The notes beneath the pieces are model-generated. The model was not told the origin of the DNA, made no database searches, and worked only from the letters and a program-made list of their open reading frames with translations. Positions 9,727-19,366 of a stretch of DNA of 64,000 bases are shown here, in pieces. The DNA comes from Orbilia blumenaviensis. Its lineage: Eukaryota; Ascomycota; Orbiliomycetes; Orbiliales; Orbiliaceae. The position numbers and the translations under genes are program-made. Position 1 is the first letter of the stretch, and every line of letters starts with the position of its first letter. The stretch lies in contig JAVHNS010000008.1 in the NCBI GenBank assembly GCA_036872755.1, forward strand, positions 372,001 through 436,000, written 5' to 3'.

Positions 9727-12700
9727 ATGAAATACTTGGGGCTTAGTCTCCCTATCCTAGCTACTAAAGCCTTTTCACTGTTTTCATTCTTGTGGGGAAA
9801 TATCTTGGACCCGAAGGATCCAAAACCAATCCTAGAGACTACGCCAGAATTAACAAAGGAAGATTTTACTGCTCCATGGTATACTGCCATCGTTCATGGC
9901 GCCGTTTCCTTTGTTTTAGTCATCGTTTTCTTCTCCTTACATCCACCAACCTTCACCCAAACCGATAACCAGAAACCATGTGTGATACCTCTGAACTCGG
10001 ACATCGGAGGTATTGGTAACATGGTGGGCTTTGGCCTCCAGGTAGTTACTACTTTCGTGGTCGCGCTGCTAGGCCTTATCGATACGAAATCTGGCGGACC
10101 AAAAGAAATTGGCGCTGGTATTGTTATTACACATATTAGCTTATCACTTGCGATCATTTCCAACCGCGAGATATCCACTTTCGACGCTATCGTTGGAGCA
10201 ATGATAATCGATTTTCAAAACAACGCCCTTGTTATACATCTTTCTGCGAAGGATACTCTGGCGGCAAGGTGGCAGGTTAGAACTGTATTGGCGGTCGCTT
10301 TTACAGGTCTAACTATTCTAGGTAATCTAATGATGCGAACACATCGGGGCGAATTTGGGTCCTCTGAAGTTCCATGTGGTTGCGTATCTATTTTTTGGTG
10401 GGGTCTATTATCTACCTGTGAAGGCCGAGTTCCTTTATCCTGGTGGATTTATTATGTTTACCGCTGGGTATCGTTTATTCTCGTGGCTTTCTGGTCAGAA
10501 TACAACACCCTTTATTACGACAAATGGGAAAAAAGGAGTGTGGAGATGTACAATTATTTATACAAGTATTTGTACGAATATTCGTGCAAGGAAGGCAAAG
10601 TACCAACAGAACTAAGAGATGTACCAACGATACGAGGCAAATCTGATGGAGGTGAAGCTCCATGGAACTGGCCGGAGACAATTTCCTTTATAATCTTTAA
10701 ATTGTGGACAAATCACACTGGTTCGCAAATACAAGGGTTCCTTTTAGTTTTCGATCAAAGTATCATTGCCATTTCTACATTTGGCGCCTTAGCCTTCACA
10801 ATTTCGAGGAATTATGTAGAACAAAGTTCTGGAGCAGGTTCCCTCGGACAGGTTGTCGCACTGGTCGTTGCAGGCGCCACATTTCTTCGCGCCGTGTTTA
10901 TTATTCTGAAGGCACAAATCAAGGTTGGCAAGAAGGATACTGATCCCCCCAGTAAGGTTGGTTCCAGGTTGCAGAAGGTGGGCGGATCAATATCAAGTAT
11001 TCGGAAATTTTTGCTTAATGGAATTGGAAGGCGGGGAATGCCCAAACAGGCAACTCGGAGAATGGGTATATCAGCATCTCAGGAGGAGGATGTCGAAAGA
11101 AAAAGCGTTATTAACGAAAGTGGTCGAACCAGGGGCGGTAGATCTAGTGGAAATAGATCTGGAGGTGATAAATTTGGAAATGGTAAACCCGAAGACGGTG
11201 AATTTGAAAGTGGTGGATCTAAGGATGATGAAACTAGAGGTGGTAAAGGTGAAAATAGCGGACTTAAAGGCGGTGAACCTAGAAGTGGTGAATCTAAAGG
11301 AGGTAGGTCTGGAGGTGATGAACCTGGAGACAGTGAATCTGAAAGCAGTGAATCCGAAAGCGGTGAATCTAGAGGCGGTGAAGTGGAAGGCAGTAAAAGT
11401 GGAAACGGTGGGCCTAGAGGAGGCGGACCTGAAGGAGGCGGACCTGAAGGAGGCGGACCTGAAGGAGGCGGGTCCGCAGCTGGAGGCGGCGAAACTAGAG
11501 GTGGTGGAATCGGAGACAGTAGAGGCGGAAGTGATGGACCTGGAAATAGTGGATTTAAAAGCGGTGGACCTAATGAAGGCGGACCTGGGGACGGTGAATT
11601 TGGAAACGATGAATCTAAAGGGGATAAATCTGAAAGTGGCGAATCTGAAAGCGGTGGATATGGAGGCGGTGGATCTGAAAGCAATGAATCTGACAGTGGT
11701 AGACCCGGAGGCGATGGATCTGAAAGCGATGGATCTGAAAGCGATGGATCTGAAAGCGATGGATCTGAAAGCGATGGACCTGGAAACGTGCATGGACTCG
11801 ACAATCCACCGGCGGCACAGCTACAGGAAATCGAGATATTCGAACATCGTGGGGGGTTTTCATGGTCTTTGTTCAAAAACCAGCTACGCGGGGAATTGCG
11901 AGGGGAATTTCAGTTCCAGCCGTCTGAATCCAATCCAAGACAACCAAAGCAACGAACTTCCTTCAAAGATCGGTTTCGACAGGTTGTGGAGGCTATAATG
12001 TCGAAGCTGTTCGGTTACAACTCGCCGCCTAGCAAAGGTATCCAAAGTGAGGAGACTTTAGTTTCAGACACTTCCGTAAGACTTCGATCCGAGCTTTGAC
12101 GATATCGACGTCACTTATTTAAATACTATTTCTTAGCTAATACGTTTTGTAGAAATCCAAGTTGGAGGCCGACGTGAGCGATCAGGAAGAGCGGATCTCT
12201 GCGGCCACACGACAGCGTCATGGATATAAAGACTACACTGTCGCATGGGCATGCATGAGCATAGAGTCTTTCTCTTTGGCCATGGGAATGCTCGACGAGA
12301 GACACGAATCTCTCCCAGGGCCTGATGATCAGACCCAAGAACTCGGTTTTGGGTCTATTGAAAGGCACAATATTATTGTCATACTCTCACAGGCTGATCG
12401 CATAGAAAAGGATGGCATTTATGGAATCATCAGCACATTCACGTCTATCAAACTCCTTATCTTAATCCAAGTCGGCTTAGGTACCACGTTCGAAATCTGG
12501 CCCGGCGACATTGTGGTTGGCTCGTCCTCACCGGTCGGAAAAAATGCTCTAATTTCCTGGGATCCGATGAGAATTCAAACCTCAGAACGAAGTGAAGTGC
12601 CCAGTCGGTTTTCGAAACTGCTCCTAGCCACCTTGGAAAGGCTAGAAGCCCGATCTGACTTAGAAAGGCCGGGCGATTTGAAAAGAAGGTATACAAGAAT

Positions 12701-13085
12701 GCGAGTTCACTACGGTTTTATCGAATCTGTTGTCGATTTTCGGGAGTCAAGTGTCCCGATAGACATAAAAAGACCTCGATTTGGCCCCAGAACTTTGTGT
12801 ATCATACCGGAGAACATGGAAGCTATTGAGCGTAGCTTTCCATGTCTTACAGTTTGTGGAATCAGTGACAGCAGAGACGTGGTTGTGAGATCTTCTACAA
12901 GTTCAAATGCGCCGGCTGCTGCGGCGGCTTTCGCGAGGCGGTTTATGGAATTTTTGGAGCCGAAAGAAGTGGAAGCGGAGAAGTCGCTGTGGGATCTACT
13001 TCCTGAAGATCTAAGGAAGCCACCCTCGCCACCTTTTGAAATTGGTAGCGCATCTAAAGGCGAGGAAAGCTCGCAGTTACCCTAG
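9727..13085 (+). CDS. Multi-pass membrane protein fused by a repeat linker to a PNP/UDP phosphorylase-like domain
   Basis: Two exons, 9727..12075 and 12153..13085, 1093 aa. The first exon alone reads 790 codons to a stop at 12099, and the PNP-like frame beginning at 12153 has no ATG before 12255. A GTAAGA donor at 12076 and TTTTGTAG acceptor ending at 12152, with a CTAAT branch site, join them in phase 0 over a 77-nt intron. Residues 50-400 hold about seven or eight membrane segments (near 50-71, 99-118, 128-145, 186-203, 237-256, 336-359, 372-396). Residues about 468-695 are degenerate pentapeptides rich in Gly, Ser and Glu. From 808 the sequence follows the fungal PNP_UDP pattern: YKDYTVAWAC, then HESLPGP, RHNIIVIL, PGDIVVG, RVHYGFI, ENMEAIERSFPCLTVCGISD and AAAAAFARRFMEFL. 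The GIGGG phosphate loop is replaced by VGLGTTFE, so catalysis is doubtful; a nucleoside-sensing role is inference. If the intron is not used, two products result. Confidence 0.7.
11100..11790 (+). repeat. Coding 15-nt minisatellite
   Basis: Degenerate 15-nt units encode pentapeptides of the type GGPEG and GSESD in the gene's frame. Four perfect copies of GATGGATCTGAAAGC lie at 11713-11772, and three near-perfect copies of GAAGGAGGCGGACCT lie at 11431-11475. The period contains no stop in several frames on both strands, which explains the many long overlapping open frames here. Confidence 0.9.
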
Positions 13086-14410
13086 AAACAGAATTTTAAA
13101 TGCATTAGGCACTTAGGTAGGTATATATTGAATAGAGGCTGGGGCGGACCTCCGCCAAGCCTCGGGTCTAGTAATATCTTCTATTTAGCTATCTGAACCA
13201 TATTTATTACTCCTAACTTATGATATATCTATCTTGTTCTTGGAGCGATTTTATATGATCGCTTGTATAAGGGTAAAGTGGAAGGTGATCAATTAGCTAT
13301 AGATTAAAAAATCTACCGAAAAGTCTTATGGTGCACGTATACGCGTAACAAACTTCAGAATATCACATTCGGAATAATTCACGGACCACCCTGTGTGTGA
13401 CATCCTATTCCCTATATTCCTACCCTCTGGATCCCCAAGGTAACTTTATATGCTGAATAGTTTAATACTTATTCTATATTCAAGTTCAATATCCTTTGCA
13501 TTTGAATTAAGGTTATTTCTACAGCTAGCAAGCTTTATTTAAAACTGTAGAAAAGAATTTGCTACAAATCTAAAGTTTGTAAAATTGTTTATAAATTTGA
13601 TTTTCTGGGTTTATAGTCTACGTGGTTTGGACTGACATGCCTATTAAACCGTTTTAAACCGCTCTACCTCTTCGCTGCTGTACATAAATAAACTTAAAAT
13701 TTCGCACAATTCAAATATTGTTGAGATTATAAAAGCCTTTATGAAGCATATGTGCATCCTGAAAATGTGCCTGTCCGATCGGATAGCAGTTGCGACCATC
13801 ATGATCTAAATTAGAGTGTATTATTGTTTCCATGCCTTGAGACTTGAAGGATGTGTACACAAGTTGACCAGGACTGACCTCGAGACCTCATGATTTCAAT
13901 GTCGGAGCGCTATTTATATATAGTTTAAATACAGCTAGACAGCTAGACATTAACGTATAAGATCTTCGCACTGTATTTCCTATACACATATTGCATGTCC
14001 AAATCCAGAGGCGCGCTCGGCCTAATGTCGGGCGAATTAACTGCCTAAAGAATGTTCAATAATCACATGCTCCCGGCGAGACAACATACTACTTAAGTTA
14101 CGTCTAGAGCGTTCCCAAAAATTACAAGATTACTAGTTTTCGCTGTATCTATCGTATACCAGCAGCGTGGTTGTTGCTGCTCGTAGTGGCAATTTTTCTC
14201 TAAAAGCCACTTTACCAGCTAATATCGGATTTAAAAACCAGTGTATATGATTCGTGATTGAAAAGGCTCCTTGGTATGTGCGATTAGCATATTGCAACCG
14301 ATCTCTTCATGTCAAGATGTCTACATTCCTTCGGTTGATGAAGATCCGAGCTCGAGCTCGAGACGATCTAGCCCGGGAAGTGTAAATTCCGACAGCCAAG
14401 TCGGTCAAAC
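13086..14410. other. Intergenic AT-rich region between convergent genes
   Basis: The 3' ends of the membrane-PNP gene and the F-box gene face each other across 1.3 kb. It contains a TTAGGTAGGTATA word at 13113 and a short GC-rich hairpin (GGCGGACCTCCGCC, about 13144-13157), then very AT-rich DNA. I see no gene. Confidence 0.5.
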
Positions 14411-15661
14411 CTATCCTGTATGTGGGGTATGCTCAAGGTCCAACCCAACTGAGGTATATGGGGTACCCACGACTAGGGTACCATCGCCATTATGTGAGAT
14501 CGGAAAGATGCCAATATCCAAGCATTCAATCCTTATCTCCCTAATTTTTGGGAACCATCTGGCGACCTGAGGTAGAACCTTGGTGTCAAGGTAGTACCGA
14601 TACATCCTCCAACTGCTCTCAAAACTAGGCATTACGCAAAGTACTTCAAGATTATTAAAATCGTCGGGGCTTAGGCAAGATCCACCCTGAGCCCTTGCTT
14701 CAATCTATTGAAGTGTCAGTATAAGCACATCAGAAAATGTGTGGGGGAAACCAACCTGTGTAATTAGTACTTCGAAACTGCCCGTCGTTAAAGATAGGGA
14801 TGTAAGTTTCGAAAAGTCCGCGGATATCAAATTTGCAGGGGAGTAGTGTTTAACCCTGTTGAGAATGACGCTCTGGAGAGCTCGAAGTTTATAATTCCAC
14901 CTGCTTCGATCGACCAAGCTCCGCCCCTGTGCCAAAATGTCGAGGTCAACAGAGGACACAAGGTTTTCAGCATTTTCCACAGTCTTGAATAGACGTTTGA
15001 AGAAAGCATTAATATCGTGAGTGTGTCCACTGTAAGTGCGAAGAGTAATCCTTATGTCTTTCAGTCGATGCTTTAGGGGCGGGATGGTGTCTTCCTCTGG
15101 GTATATACCCTGTGCCCCGGAATCAATTTTGTGCAGAATTTCAAGTGATAAGAGATTTACCATCGACACAATCGAGTGCTTTACAACTTTCCATAAAACA
15201 GACGACAAAGAAGTACCGGCATGGCCCCTGTCATCATAGGCAAAAGACTTGACATGGGAAAAAAGTTGTAGATGTTGGTTGATGGACCATATATGGTCCG
15301 TAGGAAGGGCCACTCCTCTCTGGTAGCTATCGTTGAACACCCTTAATTTGAGAAATCTACCAACTCGAGCTCAGGTTAAGTTTAATTCATGGTTGAATGA
15401 ATGTGAACATTCGCGCACATGAGAGCACGATCATAAAAGTAGTACATACCGGACGTGAGGCGAGCACGCTTCAATACCCATGAGGGCGGGGCTACATGTG
15501 GATGTGGTGCCTTTCATCCTAACTTCCAGCTCTTTGCACAAACATATTGTGCCAATCTGCATCCACCGCCGCTGGACTAGCACAACATGGGCTAGATCGC
15601 CTTTGCTCAAGTAATCAAATATTTCCAACAGGGTTTCGTTTGGGAGAGTGGTAATAGACAT
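14411..15661 (-). CDS. F-box protein, 368 aa
   Basis: Exons complement(14411..14704, 14756..15356, 15450..15661). The joins hold frame (phase 2, then phase 0), with introns of 93 and 51 nt. The protein opens MSITTLPNETLLEIFDYLSK, a clear F-box at residues 5-45, and goes on with RRWMQIG. The first junction gives HVRFLKLRVFNDSYQRG, typical of the hinge after fungal F-boxes. The rest is a Leu/Ile-patterned region without sharp motifs, probably degenerate leucine-rich repeats. F-box proteins recruit substrates to SCF (Skp1-Cul1) ubiquitin ligases; the substrate is unknown. The open frame reaches upstream to 15958, but the chosen ATG fits the F-box start; upstream sequence may be 5' UTR. Confidence 0.8.
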
Positions 15662-16483
15662 TCTGCCAGCAGTGCTGCGGCCCAAGGCTTTAAAATTTCC
15701 GATCAATTTAGCTCTCAAGTTCCACGAGTTGTGATTATAAATATGGTAGTGCCCAACTAGTATCCCAGGGCCGTAGCATATGGAAGGTCTGTAAGATACT
15801 CGTTCGTTAGGCTTTGAGCTACCTAGGTATTCAGCGACTGGGAATTCTAGAGGCACAACGCTATGGAATGCACAGAGCCCGCAAAAACGCACCCTAGCAG
15901 GCCAGAGATGCTGAAGAGTAGGTGCTAAAAACGGGCCAAAATATAGCAGATATAGCAATCAAATAGTGCGCTATAATAGTGGTACGTACCGCGTTGTTGA
16001 CGTGTCGTCTCTGGGCTGAAATATGGTTGTGATATTGATAACTATGGCCCCATGACGACGAGTATTATGGTTTCAAATTGGTTTGGATTCAATGCACATA
16101 CGCACGGTACGAACATGGAAGTGAATACCTAGGTAGGTAGAGATGGGTAGCCGGGCTTGTATGGCTTGTTATGCATGGTCCAGCTCTAGCGCCTGGCCAT
16201 GGCTCATCCGATCCATGCAACACAACGTTAGGTTGTTGGATTAGAAGGCTGCCCGTTTTCGAGCCTACGTGTGGCGTATGACGTTGTGGCGCTAAGTATA
16301 TGGCTGTGCTAAATACTCCGCCAAGCCAACCCCCAGTTACACCCGCCAAGTTAAGCCCGACGTAAGCTATCACCACCTCCCCCACACGACCTCGACACTA
16401 TTCCACGACCTCTCACGAACTTCATATTCATCTTGTCTTCTTTTCTGGATTGGTAGAAGCTCCCAGCTTCACCTCCAAGCACA
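15662..16483. other. Divergent promoter region between the F-box gene and ARP3
   Basis: No gene. TACCTAGGTA-type palindromic words occur at 15819-15830 and 16126-16140. A C-rich/pyrimidine-rich tract at about 16376-16480 lies directly before the ARP3 ATG, as is common for highly expressed fungal housekeeping genes. Confidence 0.55.
16376..16483 (+). promoter_or_regulatory. Pyrimidine-rich ARP3 leader/promoter
   Basis: The plus strand is dominated by C and T (for example CCACCTCCCCCACACGACC) up to the start codon at 16484. Such tracts mark transcription starts and 5' leaders in many Pezizomycotina; the exact start site cannot be read. Confidence 0.4.
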
Positions 16484-18150
16484 ATGTCGACCTCTCAAAC
16501 CCCAGCCGTTGTCATGGACAAGTAAGCTACCCCTCCAGCTCAACTCCTAGTAGCACTAAGCTAACCAGTAATCCAGCGGAACGGGTTATTCTAAGTTAGG
16601 TCCGTTATCCGGTATCAATTGCAGCCGTTACCGTAGTCGTACTCACATATCTCGCTCGCCCAGGATTTGCCGGCAATGACGCTCCATCTTGGGTGTTTCC
16701 TACAGCCATAGCTACCAAAGCTGCAGCCGGAGGCGGAAGCGGCGGTGGCCGTCCTGCTGTCGCACAGAAACCCAGTTTTCTTACCGGTGGTGCCGGACCT
16801 GGCGGGCATTTGTCCGCGAAGCGTGGAACGGAGGATCTTGACTTTTTTATTGGAGATGAAGCTTTGAATGCTGCTAAGGGACCAGGTACGGCTTTCCGAA
16901 GCTACCTAGAAACGAATATGACATCTGAACGTGGCGTTAGGTTACGGTATTGATTATCCTATTCGACACGGCCAAATTGAGAACTGGGTATATATCTCTC
17001 TTTTCCTGAAAAGCATGAGCACTGCTAACTAGGTATAGGACCATATGGAACGCTTTTGGCAATCCTCGATCTTTAAGTATCTCCGTGTCGAACCCGAAGA
17101 CCATTACTTTCTCCTCACCGAACCAGTAATACTCCAATCCTCGTTTCGTTCGATTTCGGCCATATCTAAATTGTATCGTTCTAGCCTTTGAACCCACCTG
17201 AGTCCCGTGAATCCACCGCTGAAATCATGTTCGAATCCTTCAACTGCGCTGGTCTTTACATTGCCGTCCAAGCCGTGCTCGCCCTTGCTGCCTCGTGGAC
17301 CTCTTCGAAAGTTCAAGACCGCTCATTGACTGGTACGGTTATTGACTCTGGTGACGGAGTAACCCACGTCATCCCCGTTGCTGAAGGTTACGTCATCGGT
17401 TCTTCGATCCGTTCGATCCCCATCGCCGGTCGCGATATTACCTACTTCGTCCAATCCCTACTCCGTGACCGTGGAGAGCCCGACAGCAGCCTTAAGACTG
17501 CCGAGAGTATCAAGGAGGAGTTCTGTTACGTTTGCCCAGATATTGTGAAGGAGTTTAGCAAGTATGATAGGGAACCTGACAAGTTCCAGAAATATGTAGT
17601 GGATCAGGGTGCTGGCAGGAAAGTTACGGTTGATGTCGGTTACGAGCGGTTTTTGGCTCCAGAAATCTTCTTCAACCCTGAGATTAACAGCAGTGACTTT
17701 TTGACTCCACTGCCCGAAGTTGTTGATGGTGTTATCCAAAGTTCGCCTATTGACGTGAGAAAGGGTCTTTATAAGGTACGACAATCCACATTTCAACAAA
17801 CCAGGCACCGTTCTAGCTAACACACGATAATAAAGAACATCGTTCTTTCAGGTGGTTCTACACTCTACAAGGACTTCGGTCGCCGTCTCCAGCGCGATAT
17901 CCGCCATCTTGTTGACGCCCGCATCCGTCTTTCTGAACAACGCGCCGGTACATCAGTCCGTTCCAGTGGTCTGGAAGTCTCGGTTATCACACATAAACGC
18001 CAGCGATACGGCCCCTGGTTCGGCGGCAGCTTGCTCGGCCAAACCCCAGAATTCAGAAGTTACTGCCATACTAAGCAGGAGTATGATGAGATTGGACCCA
18101 GCATTGTTAGACGGTTCGCTTTGTTGGGTGGACCGGGAGGAAATGCTTAA
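16484..18150 (+). CDS. arp3: Actin-related protein 3 (Arp2/3 complex)
   Basis: Seven exons: 16484..16521, 16577..16599, 16664..16885, 16941..16987, 17039..17125, 17185..17775 and 17836..18150, 440 aa. Each junction restores conserved Arp3 sequence: [24 protein letters not shown] for the start and first phosphate loop (joined over exons 1-3), [14 protein letters not shown], then [22 protein letters not shown] over exons 4-5. The second phosphate-loop region [20 protein letters not shown] and the C-terminus [20 protein letters not shown] are also intact. Arp3 and Arp2 nucleate branched actin filaments at endocytic patches. The 23-nt exon 2 is unusually small but needed for the protein. This is a housekeeping gene and gives a good phylogenetic marker for the window. 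Confidence 0.97.
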
Positions 18151-18289
18151 AAGATTCCTTCTATGCATATATGTCGATGATGGCAGCAGGCTTCTTTTTG
18201 TTTATACATTTCTTCAATTGGTACTGAATACAGAAAACGATGTTGCATACAGGGTTATAGATCTCGTGCTGGGTAGAAACGAATACAAT

Positions 18290-19366
18290 CTAAAAACCAC
18301 CCCACAGGCCTCTCAACACCTCCCCTAGGACTGAAATCTCCAATTGCCCCAGAGATACGAGTCCAGCATAGACCTTTTCCAGGTGTTCCATAACATTTCC
18401 ATCGGCTTCCCCAGTTTGAATTTTCGCGTTGACATATGATATCATATCCCGTTCTATTGTAGGAATGTAGCTGTTAAGGTGAACCTGAAACTTGGTGATC
18501 AAATCGAGGATGTGCCGTTTTTCCAGGTTACCCGGTACGGTTATAAGAATATTATCAAGATCCTCGGGCTCGCTCGGTTGGAAGAAGCTAGTTATCATAG
18601 TTGTGGTAAAAAGACCGACTTCCATAAGCGCATATACCCCTGCAAGACTAGTTATGAAGCGGACAGTAACCAAACATCCCCAAACCGCCCATCCGTCCTT
18701 CATATCCCGACCGGCTGATACGAACCAAGCTGTTAGGCTTGTAAGACAGATTATCGCAATTATAACTGTAACCTCAGTTGCTAGAACTGGGGCAATAGCC
18801 GGGAATACGGTAGTAGAAACAAGTTGAAATAACAGCCGTAGTACGGAAGCAGTATATACGCTCCCTAGAAATAGATCTGTACTCGTCGGTTGGGTATGCG
18901 GGATCTTCGAGGGAGTGATGAAGAAGTTGAGAATTTTAGACTCCGATATCAAGCCTGGATTGAAGCCTTGGATGGGAGCATCGACTTGGACACTACCATG
19001 GCATCCATGACAATAATACTCCTTGTCTGATTTTACGCTTGATGAGCATAGCTCTTCTCTAAGCGGTCTGCTTAAGCTTGGCGTCTCCCATGCGTAGCCC
19101 CGATACCCTCTTCCATACTTCTCACGGCTTGTCTCCCTTGAGCAAACGGACACACTCCTACCCATCGAGGCCGCATCAGTTGGATCTGGGAATACGAAGG
19201 TATTGGACAGAGTGGGCAGCAACGAAGCGGTAAGCAGCCCGTCCGCACTGGTCCCCTCGCTCGTTGGAGAAAAGGCTGAGGGTGAAATTTCCGACAGATC
19301 GATGATGGAGGTTGTGTCAAGTTCTAATGGAGTTGGTGGCGGTTGTGGGGGTAGTGGGTCCTTCAT
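18290..19366 (-). CDS. Unknown membrane protein with three predicted TM segments, 358 aa
   Basis: A single open frame from ATG at 19366 to 18290, tail-to-tail with ARP3. The N-terminal 120 residues are Pro/Ser/Thr-rich and disordered-looking, followed by a CHGCHG cysteine/histidine cluster at about 119-124. Hydrophobic segments lie near 168-192, 196-216 and 230-262. The C-terminal 90 residues are amphipathic helix-like. I do not recognise a family. Cytoplasmic N-terminus and membrane location are inference from composition. Confidence 0.65.
   Translation of the reverse strand: MKDPLPPQPPPTPLELDTTSIIDLSEISPSAFSPTSEGTSADGLLTASLLPTLSNTFVFPDPTDAASMGRSVSVCSRETSREKYGRGYRGYAWETPSLSRPLREELCSSSVKSDKEYYCHGCHGSVQVDAPIQGFNPGLISESKILNFFITPSKIPHTQPTSTDLFLGSVYTASVLRLLFQLVSTTVFPAIAPVLATEVTVIIAIICLTSLTAWFVSAGRDMKDGWAVWGCLVTVRFITSLAGVYALMEVGLFTTTMITSFFQPSEPEDLDNILITVPGNLEKRHILDLITKFQVHLNSYIPTIERDMISYVNAKIQTGEADGNVMEHLEKVYAGLVSLGQLEISVLGEVLRGLWGGF

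Noticed and set aside
11071..11876. Minus-strand frames of 240 and 265 codons (Ser/Phe/Thr- and Pro/Ser-rich)
   Set aside because: Antisense shadows of the minisatellite; no independent coding content.
10925..11998. 357-codon plus-strand frame full of LKAVN/LKEAD pentapeptides
   Set aside because: It lies inside the coding exon of the membrane-PNP gene in another frame, starts without an ATG context and exists because the 15-nt repeat has no stops. Kept only as a finding.
13144..13157. GGCGGACCTCCGCC hairpin as a transcription terminator
   Set aside because: Hairpin terminators are a bacterial feature; in a fungal genome this is probably incidental.
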